DNA of 64,000 nt from Flavobacterium hungaricum. GTDB taxonomy: Bacteria; Bacteroidota; Bacteroidia; Flavobacteriales; Flavobacteriaceae. Made by a program: the position numbers and the translations under genes. How positions within the stretch are numbered: position 1 is the stretch's first letter; each line of letters opens with the position of its first letter. Location of the stretch: the NCBI RefSeq assembly GCF_015182285.1, contig NZ_PRDM01000003.1, forward strand, positions 434,001 through 498,000, in the 5' to 3' direction. Of this stretch, positions 9,098-17,722 are shown piece after piece. The notes under the pieces were generated by a model, which was given only the letters and a program-made list of their open reading frames with translations, had not been told where the DNA came from and made no database searches.

Positions 9098-11191
9098 ATG
9101 AAAAATATTTTCCTTTCGCTTTGTCTTTTCGGTGCAGTTTCAAGCAGTATTAGTCAAGAATTTCCCAATGCGCCCAAACCTTTTGGACCGCTTCCAACGC
9201 AGAAACAAGTGGATTGGCAGGAAATGGAATTCTATGCTTTTGTGCATTTTTCATTAAACACATTTACCAATAAAGAATGGGGTTATGGAGACGAATCAGC
9301 AGAACTTTTTAATCCATCGCAATTAGATGTGCGTCAATGGGCGCGCGTGGTCAAAGAAGCCGGCATGAAAGGTATTATTCTGGTTGCAAAACATCACGAT
9401 GGTTTCTGCTTATGGCCGTCGGCTTATACAGAACGTTCGGTAAAGAATTCGCCTTGGGAAAACGGAAAAGGGGATTTGGTAAAAGAATTGGCAGCAGCTT
9501 GTAAAGAATACAATTTAAAATTAGGATTGTATCTTTCGCCTTGGGACAGAAATCATCCGCAATACGGAAAACTAGAGTATGTAACTTATTTCAGAAATCA
9601 GTTAAAAGAATTGTTAACCAATTACGGCGATGTTTTCGAGATGTGGTTTGATGGAGCCAACGGCGGCGACGGTTATTACGGCGGTGCAAACGAAACTAGA
9701 AAAATAAACACACTGACATATTATAATTGGGACGAGACTTATAAATTAATTTATAATCTGGCTCCAAAAACGTTGGTCTGGGGTGTTGGACCTTCTGAAG
9801 CGAGATGGATTGGAAATGAAGAGGGACGTGCCGGAAAAACCAACTGGTCGCTCCTTCGCCAGAAAGATGAATTGGCCGGAAAAGTACATTATTCTGAATT
9901 TATGTCAGGGCATGAAGACGGCGAAAAATGGGTTCCGGGAGAAGCAGATGTTTCGATTAGACCAGGTTGGTTTTACCATTCTGTTGAAGATGATAAGGTG
10001 CGTTCGCTGGACGAAATGGTTGATATCTATTATGAATCTATAGGAAGAAATGCAACTTTACTATTGAATCTTCCGGTTGACAGACGCGGCTTGGTTCATG
10101 AAAATGATGAAGCGAGATTAAAAGAATTAGTTGCTGTAATAAAAGCCGATTTTAAGACAGAACTTTTGGCAGATTCTAAAATTCAGGCTTCAAATACTAG
10201 GTCTTCAGATTCTAATTTTGGGCCTCAGAATGTAACTGACGGAAATAAAAATACGTATTGGGCAACAGACGATAAAGTAAAACAAGCTACTATAGAATTT
10301 ACATTCAAAAAGCCTAAAGCCTTAAATAGAATCTTACTTCAGGAATATATCAAATTAGGTCAAAGAGTGAAATCTTTTTCTGTTGAAGCTAAAGTTGACG
10401 GGAATTGGAAAACAATTGCCAATGAAACCACAATAGGTTACAAAAGAATTCTTCGTTTGGATCGTGTTACGGCTTCGGCGCTTCGAATTAATATTTTGGA
10501 TGCTAAGGCTGGTTTTGTAATCAGCACAATTCAAGCTTACAACGCACCAACTTTTGTAAAAGAACCACAGATTTCGCGAGATAAAAATGGTTTGGTTACA
10601 ATCAAATCGGAAGCGGGAAATGCAGTTTACTATTCGCTTGACGGAAAAAATCCTTCGGAGAAAAGTATTTTATACAAGAATCCATTTGTTTATAATAAAG
10701 CGGTAGAAATTAAAGCTATTTCAAGAGATACAAAAGAAAAAATCAACAGCGGAATCAAATCGGCTAAATACGGTGTTTCTAAAGAAAAATGGAAAGTAAT
10801 CTCTGTTTCAAGCGGGGATGCTAAAACAGTAGAACGAATTATTGACGGCGATGCCAATACGGATTGGGGATTTGGAAACGATAAAAACAAACTGCCGCAA
10901 GAAGTTGTGATCGATATGGGGGAAATCGTTGAGATAAAAGGGTTTACTTATATTCCGCAGCAAGTGGGAAATAATTTAAATCTGATTTCTAATTACGAAT
11001 TCTTTACCAGCGAAGATAATAGTACCTGGGTTAAACAGTCTGAGGGAGAGTTTTCAAATATCAAACATAATCCAATTGAACAATTTAAGAGTTTTAATGC
11101 AGTAAAAGCAAAATTTTTAAAATTTGTTGCAACAGGCGGCGTAGGAAAATCACAAAGTGTTTCGATTGCCGAAATTGGTATAGTAGAATAA
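9098..11191 (+). CDS. Exported GH29 alpha-L-fucosidase with discoidin domains
   Basis: A signal peptide (ending SISQ) is followed by a GH29 barrel (about 25-345). FAFVHFSLNTF-like and ILVAKHHDGFCLWPS segments are present, and EMWFDGANG gives nucleophile Asp185. After the barrel come an F5/8-type C domain (about 360-480), a short chitobiase/HEX C-terminal-like module (490-550, YYSLDGKNPS) and a second F5/8-type C domain (560-697). The early FxHFSxNTF and the domain layout fit the GH29-B type, which acts on alpha-1,3/1,4-linked fucose in Lewis-type or antennary structures, but linkage is an inference. The binding modules would hold the enzyme to glycoconjugates. It restarts the glycan locus after the interruption and stands upstream of the amino-sugar gene. 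Confidence 0.9.
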   Translation: MKNIFLSLCLFGAVSSSISQEFPNAPKPFGPLPTQKQVDWQEMEFYAFVHFSLNTFTNKEWGYGDESAELFNPSQLDVRQWARVVKEAGMKGIILVAKHHDGFCLWPSAYTERSVKNSPWENGKGDLVKELAAACKEYNLKLGLYLSPWDRNHPQYGKLEYVTYFRNQLKELLTNYGDVFEMWFDGANGGDGYYGGANETRKINTLTYYNWDETYKLIYNLAPKTLVWGVGPSEARWIGNEEGRAGKTNWSLLRQKDELAGKVHYSEFMSGHEDGEKWVPGEADVSIRPGWFYHSVEDDKVRSLDEMVDIYYESIGRNATLLLNLPVDRRGLVHENDEARLKELVAVIKADFKTELLADSKIQASNTRSSDSNFGPQNVTDGNKNTYWATDDKVKQATIEFTFKKPKALNRILLQEYIKLGQRVKSFSVEAKVDGNWKTIANETTIGYKRILRLDRVTASALRINILDAKAGFVISTIQAYNAPTFVKEPQISRDKNGLVTIKSEAGNAVYYSLDGKNPSEKSILYKNPFVYNKAVEIKAISRDTKEKINSGIKSAKYGVSKEKWKVISVSSGDAKTVERIIDGDANTDWGFGNDKNKLPQEVVIDMGEIVEIKGFTYIPQQVGNNLNLISNYEFFTSEDNSTWVKQSEGEFSNIKHNPIEQFKSFNAVKAKFLKFVATGGVGKSQSVSIAEIGIVE

Positions 11192-11335
11192 AGGTTTTTT
11201 TGACAGCTTCTTAAAATGACTTATAGCTGCTATTTTGTCTTTTGCCGAAGCGCAGTCGTTATTAGTCGAATTTTTGATGTTTGGAGATTTATAAATTCTA
11301 CTTTTATCTTACATTAATTAAATGGCCAGCCAAAA

Positions 11336-13249
11336 ATGATTAGAGAAGACATTGGTTTTAGAGAAGCAGGAAAGTTTGAAGAAACTCGTTTTGAGAAAAT
11401 TCACAATGTAATTTTCGAATCGTCGGAAGAGGCGTCTTTTTTGGTAGCGCAGGAAATTGCCAATTTAATTCAGAGAAAAAATGAGCTGAACGAACCTTGT
11501 GTTTTAGGTTTGGCTACAGGTTCTTCGCCGATAAAGGTTTATGAGGAACTTGTAAGAATGCATAAAGAAGAAGGACTTAGTTTTGAAAACGTAGTAACCT
11601 TTAACTTGGATGAATATTATCCGATGGATAAAAATGACATTCAGAGTTATTATCATTTTATGCACGAGCATTTATTCAATCACGTCAATATTGTTCCGGC
11701 AAACATTAATATTCCAGATGGGCAGGTGAGTGCCGAGGAATTACAACAATATTGCATTGATTATGAAATGAAAATCAAGTCTTACGGCGGATTGGATTTT
11801 CAGCTTTTGGGAATAGGAAGAACGGGACATATCGGTTTTAACGAACCAGGTTCTCACGTAAATTCTGGAACCAGAAGTATTACACTGGATCATTTAACGC
11901 GTATTGATGCAGCATCTTCGTTTTTAGGTATTGATAATGTTCCGAGAAAAGCCATCACAATGGGAATCGGAACCGTTAGAAATGCCAAAAGAATCGTTTT
12001 GTTAGGCTGGGGAATCAGTAAGGCGGGAATCATAAAAAAAACTATTGAAGGAGAAGTTTCTTCACGAGTGCCTGCGACGTATCTGCAGGAGCATAACAAC
12101 ACAACATTTGTTCTGGACACAGAAGCATCGTCTGAATTAACTAGAGTTAAAACGCCTTGGCTGGTTAAATCTGTAATTTGGACAGACGAATTAAAATTGA
12201 AAGCAGTAGCTTGGTTGAGCGAATTGACGAAAAAACCTTTCCTTAAGCTTACTGACAAAGATTACAATGATAGCGGCATGTCAAGTTTATTGACAGAAGA
12301 AGGAACTGCTTATGATTTAAATATCAAGATGTTTAATAAAATGCAGCAAACAATCACTGGCTGGCCGGGCGGAAAACCAAACGCTGATGATACTTATAGA
12401 CCGGAGCGTTCCACGCCGGAGAGAAAGAGAATCATTATTTTCAGCCCGCACCCAGATGATGACGTTATCTCGATGGGAGGAACATTTGACCGATTAGTAG
12501 AGCAGGGTCACGATGTTCATATTGCTTATCAAACTTCTGGGAACATTGCAGTTTCTAATGAAGAAGCTTTAAAGTTTGCTGAAATTTCAAAAGCATTGAA
12601 TGGAGATTCGGTTAAATCGCAAGAAATAATTGATTTTCTTAAAAATAGAACTGGAAATGAGATTGACTCATTAGAAGTTAGAAAATTGAAAGGATTAATT
12701 AGAAGAAGTGAATCTTTGGCGGCGACACGTTATTTAGGTCTTCCGGATTCTAATGTTAATTTTTTAGATCTTCCTTTTTATGAAACAGGAACAGTAAAGA
12801 AAAATAATCTTGGTGAAGCAGATATTGAAATTATGTGCAATATCATTGAGAGAATAAAACCCCATCAAATTTATGCTGCTGGAGATTTGGCAGATCCGCA
12901 CGGAACTCATAAAGTGTGTTTAGATAGTTTGTTCGAAGCTTTGAAACGACTAAAACACCAATCTTATATGGATGACTGCTGGGTTTGGCTTTACCGAGGC
13001 GCTTGGCATGAGTGGGAATCGTACCAAATTGAAATGGCTGTACCAATGAGTCCAGACCAGGTTCTTAAAAAACGACATGCAATTTTTTATCACCAGTCTC
13101 AAAAAGACGGCGTAATGTTTCAAGGTGATGACAGCAGGGAGTTTTGGGTACGCGTAGAAGACAGAAATAGATTGACTGCAGAAAAATATCACAACCTGGG
13201 CTTAGCAGATTATTCGGCTATAGAAGCTTTTAAGCGTTATTATTTCTAG
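11336..13249 (+). CDS. nagB: Glucosamine-6-phosphate deaminase fused to a LmbE/PIG-L deacetylase-like domain
   Basis: Residues ~1-270 form a complete NagB domain: GLATGSSPIKVYEEL binds phosphate, TFNLDEYYPM carries the catalytic Asp, and GIGRTGHIGFNEPGS completes the active site. It converts glucosamine-6-phosphate to fructose-6-phosphate and ammonia in the cytoplasm. From ~365 a LmbE-type domain follows: FSPHPDDDVISMGG (His372, Asp374-376) and ADPHGTH (His522, His525) keep the zinc ligands expected of N-acetyl-sugar deacetylases. Long NagB proteins of this form are known in Bacteroidota. The start at 11336 is chosen because the ATG at 11322 is out of frame. No signal peptide is seen. A strong terminator follows at 13316. 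It feeds GlcNAc released by the surrounding hydrolases into glycolysis. Confidence 0.93.
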   Translation: MIREDIGFREAGKFEETRFEKIHNVIFESSEEASFLVAQEIANLIQRKNELNEPCVLGLATGSSPIKVYEELVRMHKEEGLSFENVVTFNLDEYYPMDKNDIQSYYHFMHEHLFNHVNIVPANINIPDGQVSAEELQQYCIDYEMKIKSYGGLDFQLLGIGRTGHIGFNEPGSHVNSGTRSITLDHLTRIDAASSFLGIDNVPRKAITMGIGTVRNAKRIVLLGWGISKAGIIKKTIEGEVSSRVPATYLQEHNNTTFVLDTEASSELTRVKTPWLVKSVIWTDELKLKAVAWLSELTKKPFLKLTDKDYNDSGMSSLLTEEGTAYDLNIKMFNKMQQTITGWPGGKPNADDTYRPERSTPERKRIIIFSPHPDDDVISMGGTFDRLVEQGHDVHIAYQTSGNIAVSNEEALKFAEISKALNGDSVKSQEIIDFLKNRTGNEIDSLEVRKLKGLIRRSESLAATRYLGLPDSNVNFLDLPFYETGTVKKNNLGEADIEIMCNIIERIKPHQIYAAGDLADPHGTHKVCLDSLFEALKRLKHQSYMDDCWVWLYRGAWHEWESYQIEMAVPMSPDQVLKKRHAIFYHQSQKDGVMFQGDDSREFWVRVEDRNRLTAEKYHNLGLADYSAIEAFKRYYF

Positions 13250-13315
13250 TTTTTTGCAGCAATAAAGATAATAGACTATTTCATGGTTTATTTGGTTAGT
13301 TACCTATAATTGAGG

Positions 13316-13350
13316 AAAATGCAGCCGTGGTTGGCTGCATTTTTGTTTTT
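13316..13350 (+). terminator. Intrinsic terminator after nagB
   Basis: Stem AAAATGCAGCC (13316-13326) pairs with GGCTGCATTTT (13333-13343) across a 6-nt loop, followed by a T-rich run. The A-run on the left arm means it could also act for transcription from the convergent response-regulator gene. Confidence 0.85.
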
Positions 13351-13365
13351 TATTGTTTTGTGAAA

Positions 13366-13475
13366 TGTTAATTGTAAAAGGTGAAATGTTATTTGAGAAA
13401 TGAAAAAAGTCAGACATTTTACATCTAACTTCTTACTTCTTACTTTTCACTAATTCTTACTTTTCACTAATCTCT
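13366..13475. repeat. Degenerate short direct and inverted repeats
   Basis: GTGAAATGTTA occurs twice on one side. TTCTTACTT and CTTACTTTTCACTAA recur on the other and partly mirror it. The style matches the tandem 14-mer region at 41411-41700 and the block at 53758-53905. Confidence 0.55.
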
Positions 13476-13480
13476 TCTCA

Positions 13481-14194
13481 CTAAATCGAAGAATTCAAAA
13501 TTTTCTGTTTTACTTCATCAATATAAGATCTGCCGATTACGTATCTAAGTCCTTCAATTTCAATGCTGTTTCCTTCTACAGCGTCAATTTTATCAATGGC
13601 AATCGTGTAGGATCGATGTATTCTGATAAAATCTCGTTCTGGGAGCAAATTTGTAAAATCGGATAAAGTGCTGTGAATGATAAATTTACCAGAAGTGGTG
13701 CTTATTTTTAAATAATCCTTTAAACTTTCGATCACTAAAATTTCGTTCAAGAAAATTTTCTTCATTTTCTTTTTATCAATCTTAACGAATATAAAAGGAT
13801 TTTCTTTGTTATTTTCTATCGGCGTTTTAGTGTTGTTATTTAAGCGTTTGCTTATTTTATTCACAGCTTTCATCAGCCTCGGAAACTCAATTGGTTTTAC
13901 CAGATAATCTAAAACATCCAGCTCGTAAGTTTCTATAGCAAATTGATCATACGCACTTGTAATAATTAAGAGCGGCGGATTGTCTAAACTTTTGATAAAA
14001 TTAATACCGTCTAAAACAGGCATATTAATGTCAAGGAAAATTACATCAATAGTATTGTTCTTTAAAAAATTAAGACCTTCAATAGAATTGCTGAAAGTGT
14101 TTATTAATTCTAATTCTTCAATCTGCTCAATATAATTCTTAATAACATTAATCGCCAATGGCTCATCATCGATAATTAAACACTTTATTTTCAT
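13481..14194 (-). CDS. LytTR-family response regulator
   Basis: The receiver domain (about 1-120) starts with KCLIIDDEPLAINVI, giving acidic-pocket Asp9 and Asp10. The phospho-acceptor Asp55 lies in DVIFLDINMPVLDG, and the LVKP Lys lies near 112. The C-terminal ~100 residues form a LytTR DNA-binding domain (ILVIESLKDYLKI and FIRIHRSYTIAIDKI). It follows the sensor kinase gene by 69 bp in the same direction, so the two are almost surely a cognate pair. Their position next to the divergent GH92 operon suggests they control the glycan genes, which is an inference. Targets cannot be told from this sequence. Confidence 0.92.
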   Translation of the reverse strand: MKIKCLIIDDEPLAINVIKNYIEQIEELELINTFSNSIEGLNFLKNNTIDVIFLDINMPVLDGINFIKSLDNPPLLIITSAYDQFAIETYELDVLDYLVKPIEFPRLMKAVNKISKRLNNNTKTPIENNKENPFIFVKIDKKKMKKIFLNEILVIESLKDYLKISTTSGKFIIHSTLSDFTNLLPERDFIRIHRSYTIAIDKIDAVEGNSIEIEGLRYVIGRSYIDEVKQKILNSSI

Positions 14195-14263
14195 TTTTTA
14201 TCTGTATTATTTAGGCCGATATGTTTTTGTAGGTATAGTTTGAGAAAAAGTTTAAAGCTGCAG

Positions 14264-15322
14264 CTAAGTGACTTTTATGACTAGTTTGACAACAAAAATA
14301 TTCTTTTTATTTTTAAATGAAAGCTTATAGTCGCTTTTATTGTATCCTAATTCGAGTCTTTTTTTCACGTTTTCTATACCTATACCACTTGACTTGTTAA
14401 AATTATCTTTATGTACGGTAATTTCTGGTGTTGGGTTTGAAACTGTGAAATGTAAAAAATCTCCTTTTACTTTAAAGTTGATGTCAATGACTACATTTCC
14501 AGTGTTTTTATTGACCCCGTGCTTAAAAGCATTTTCAATAAAAGTTAATAATAAAACAGGGGAGATTTCTTTATCGTGAATATCTCCCGAAATTCCCATA
14601 TTAACTTCAAGCCGTTCTCCGTTTCGAATGCGTTCCAAATCAAGATAGTTCTGAATGCACATGATTTCATTCTCCAAACTCTGCTTTTTGCCTTTGGTTT
14701 CATACAGCATATAACGCATTAATTCTGATAGCTTTAAAACTATTTTTGGGGTTTTGTTCGATTTTTCGACAGAAAGCGAATAGATATTATTTAAGGTATT
14801 AAAGAAAAAGTGCGGTGAAATCTGCGACTTCAAAAACAATAATTCTGTTTCTAATTGTGATTTTTCCAAATCGGTTACACGTCTTTGTTCTTTTAAGAAA
14901 TCTAAAGTAATTTTAATCGCCGTAACAAATGTCATCACATACAATTCGCCCATCATCATGTCTATCGTATAATTTAGAGTGAGTGTGTTGATTGTTTGCG
15001 GGCCTTCTGGCCAGACGTTGTGGGTGATTAATAAATAAGTCAAATTAAATTTGATGACCACCATTATAAATATAGCCGACAATACACTTATAATATATAA
15101 GAAGTATTTTTTTCGGTAAACCAAATGGGGCATTAAAACCAAAATATTAAGATAACATAAAGCCATGTGAATGGGAAAGCCTAATAAAGTGGTTTTTAAG
15201 GAATAGACATAGTCGTTAAAATAGCTTCCCCAGCGGAAAGTATTAAACAAAAAATAGGTAAGCCAGAAATATACATGATAACGTATAGGCAGGCTGTAAG
15301 GTTTGTTGGTATTAAAAATCAT
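14264..15322 (-). CDS. LytS-type sensor histidine kinase (His_kinase PF06580 family)
   Basis: Four membrane helices occupy residues ~15-140, joined by short loops with no large periplasmic sensor domain. A short coiled linker (EQRRVTDLEKSQLETE) leads to the H-box KSQISPHFFFNTLNNI with phospho-acceptor His171. An ATPase domain with LLTFIENAFKHG (N-box) and GIGIENVKKRL (G-box) completes the protein. This family signals to LytTR regulators such as its downstream neighbour. With so little outside the membrane, it may sense a membrane-borne or membrane-permeant cue, or a partner protein. It is divergent from the GH92 gene across 130 bp that could hold a shared control region. Confidence 0.92.
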   Translation of the reverse strand: MIFNTNKPYSLPIRYHVYFWLTYFLFNTFRWGSYFNDYVYSLKTTLLGFPIHMALCYLNILVLMPHLVYRKKYFLYIISVLSAIFIMVVIKFNLTYLLITHNVWPEGPQTINTLTLNYTIDMMMGELYVMTFVTAIKITLDFLKEQRRVTDLEKSQLETELLFLKSQISPHFFFNTLNNIYSLSVEKSNKTPKIVLKLSELMRYMLYETKGKKQSLENEIMCIQNYLDLERIRNGERLEVNMGISGDIHDKEISPVLLLTFIENAFKHGVNKNTGNVVIDINFKVKGDFLHFTVSNPTPEITVHKDNFNKSSGIGIENVKKRLELGYNKSDYKLSFKNKKNIFVVKLVIKVT

Positions 15323-15398
15323 AAGGCTATTTTAATATGTCGTTTGTTACTGTTTTTTGATGTTTAGGGCTGTTTAAATGTCGTCCGTCTAAAAATAT

Positions 15399-15428
15399 TT
15401 TGGTAAAAGTTGAATTTATCTAAATTTA
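15399..15428 (+). promoter_or_regulatory. Candidate Bacteroidota-type promoter of the GH92/SSS/GH130 operon
   Basis: A -33-like TTTG (15399-15402) and a -7-like TAAATTTA (15421-15428, one base off TAnnTTTG) are 18 bp apart, in the divergent region before the GH92 start at 15453. The match is short and AT-rich DNA gives chance hits. Confidence 0.35.
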
Positions 15429-15452
15429 AAGTTAAATTAATATTGTTTTGAT

Positions 15453-17678
15453 ATGAGGAAAATTACACTGCTCTCTCTAACGGTAATTTTTATTGCAAGT
15501 TGCAAAATAAACAAAGAGCAACAAAGTTTTGCAACAAATTATGTAGATCCTTTTATAGGTACTGGCGGTCACGGACATACGTATCCTGGTGCGACAGTTC
15601 CGTTTGGGATGCTGCAGGTGAGCCCTGATAATGGAGTTTCAGACTGGGACTGGTGTTCTGGTTATCATTATTCGGACTCTATAGTTTCTGGATTTAGTCA
15701 CTTACATTTAAGCGGAACAGGAATCGGTGATTTGGCAGATATTTTATTTATGCCGACAAACAAAAAATTAGACTTAACCGCCAAAGCCGCTTCACGCGAT
15801 TTCCTTCCGTATAAATCAAAATATAGTCATGCTAACGAAAAAGCAGTACCGGGTTATTACCAAGTTTTTCTTGAAGATCCTAAAATCAATGTAGAATTAA
15901 CATCTACGCAAAGAACCGCCTACCACAAGTATACCTATAATAGTAACGACACACAATCTTTGATTGTCGATTTAGGTTTTGCTATTAATTGGGACAAAGC
16001 GACCAAAACAGCCATCAAAATTGAAGATGAATTTACAATAAGCGGTTTTCGTTACAGCACAGGCTGGGCAAAAAATCAGAAAGTATTTTTTGTGGCTAAA
16101 TTTTCGAAACCGATTACAGAATCTATCTTAACGAATGATAAAAAAGTAGTTTCAGGCAAAAATGCCGAGGGCGAAAATACAGCGTTACAATTGTTTTTTG
16201 ATTCGAAAGATTCTAATGAATTAAACGTAAAAGTAGCACTTTCGTCTGTAAGCGTAGAAAATGCAAAAGGCAATTTAGATACCGAAAAGCAAGATTTTGA
16301 AGAAGTAAAATCTAATGCAGCAGCACTTTGGGACAAAGCTTTAAGCAAAATTACTATTGAAACTCCAGTAGATTCTTTAAAAACTATTTTCTACACAGCA
16401 TTGTATCACGCTCAAGTTGCGCCTGTAACCTACAGCGATAAAAACGGACAATTTAGAACTGAAGACGACAAAATTGTCACTGCAAAAGATTATACGGCCT
16501 ATTCTACATTATCGCTTTGGGATACTTTTAGAGCAGAAAATCCTTTACTGACAATTTTAGAACCAACAAAAGTTTCAGATTTAGTCAACTCAATGCTGGC
16601 TTATTACGAAACAAAAAAAATACTTCCCGTTTGGACATTGTATGCAAATGAAACCAATACGATGACGGGATATCACTCGATTCCAGTTATTGCAGATGCG
16701 TATTTAAAAGGTATAAAAGGTTTTGATGCCGAAAAAGCTTTTGAAGCCATGAAAGCAACGATGATGCAGGACGAACGCGGCTTGAATTTCTACAAACAAT
16801 ACGGTTTTATTCCATACAATTTATTAGATGAGTCGGTTACAATTACTTTAGAATATGCATACGACGATTGGTGCGTAGCGCAAATGGCAAAAGCTTTAGG
16901 AAAACAAGCCGATTATGAGTTTTTCTCTAAACGATCTAAAGCGTACGAACATTTATTTGATTCGAAATCTGGTTTTATGAGAGGAAAATCTCAAGATGGT
17001 AAATCTTGGAACGAACCTTTTGATCCGAAACACTCGAACCACAGAGAACATACCGATTATACAGAAGGAAATGCTTGGCAGCACAGCTGGTTTGTACCTC
17101 ATAATGTAGATGATTTTATTAAACTTCACGGTAGTAACGAAATCTTTACCAAACGTTTGGAGCAGTTATTTACCGAAAGTTCTGAGATTACAGGAAACAA
17201 TGTTTCGGCAGATATTTCTGGATTGATTGGACAATATGCGCACGGAAACGAGCCAAGTCACCACATTGCTTATATGTTCAACCATGCCAAACAGCCTTGG
17301 AGAACACAATATTGGGTACGACATATTTTAGATACACAATACAATACAACAGCAAACGGATTGAGCGGAAACGAAGACTGCGGCCAAATGTCGGCTTGGT
17401 ATGTGTTCAGCTCTATGGGATTATACCCAATGAATCCAGCTTCTGGCGAATACGAAATTGGAAGTCCGATTTTTGAGAAAGCGACCTTAAATCTTCCAAA
17501 CGGAAAAACTTTTGTAATTGAAGCAGAGAATGTTTCGAAAAAGAATTTCTACATCCAATCTGCAACTTTAAACGGAAAACCATTCAATAAAACAGCAATC
17601 AAACACCAAGAAATGCTTAACGGCGGTGTATTGCATTTTGTAATGGGAGCAGCTCCAAACAAAAACTGGGGATTATAA
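15453..17678 (+). CDS. GH92 exo-alpha-mannosidase, lipoprotein
   Basis: A lipoprotein signal ends at Cys17 (IASCK), placing the enzyme on the outer or inner membrane. GTGGHGHTYPGATVPFGM (from ~residue 37) and LSGNEDCGQMSAWYVFSSMG (near 645) are hallmark GH92 segments. TLSLWDTFRAENPLL and TEGNAWQHSWFVPH are further active-site blocks. GH92 enzymes are calcium-dependent inverting alpha-mannosidases; many remove alpha-1,2-, 1,3- or 1,6-mannose from N-glycans. The 741-residue length is normal. It heads a run of five or six co-directed genes (symporter 44 bp downstream). The linkage specificity cannot be read from sequence alone; a second GH92 at 29935 likely differs in preference. Confidence 0.93.
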   Translation: MRKITLLSLTVIFIASCKINKEQQSFATNYVDPFIGTGGHGHTYPGATVPFGMLQVSPDNGVSDWDWCSGYHYSDSIVSGFSHLHLSGTGIGDLADILFMPTNKKLDLTAKAASRDFLPYKSKYSHANEKAVPGYYQVFLEDPKINVELTSTQRTAYHKYTYNSNDTQSLIVDLGFAINWDKATKTAIKIEDEFTISGFRYSTGWAKNQKVFFVAKFSKPITESILTNDKKVVSGKNAEGENTALQLFFDSKDSNELNVKVALSSVSVENAKGNLDTEKQDFEEVKSNAAALWDKALSKITIETPVDSLKTIFYTALYHAQVAPVTYSDKNGQFRTEDDKIVTAKDYTAYSTLSLWDTFRAENPLLTILEPTKVSDLVNSMLAYYETKKILPVWTLYANETNTMTGYHSIPVIADAYLKGIKGFDAEKAFEAMKATMMQDERGLNFYKQYGFIPYNLLDESVTITLEYAYDDWCVAQMAKALGKQADYEFFSKRSKAYEHLFDSKSGFMRGKSQDGKSWNEPFDPKHSNHREHTDYTEGNAWQHSWFVPHNVDDFIKLHGSNEIFTKRLEQLFTESSEITGNNVSADISGLIGQYAHGNEPSHHIAYMFNHAKQPWRTQYWVRHILDTQYNTTANGLSGNEDCGQMSAWYVFSSMGLYPMNPASGEYEIGSPIFEKATLNLPNGKTFVIEAENVSKKNFYIQSATLNGKPFNKTAIKHQEMLNGGVLHFVMGAAPNKNWGL

Positions 17679-17722
17679 AAAAACTAAACATAGCGTAACT
17701 AACTAATAATAAATAAGTATTA

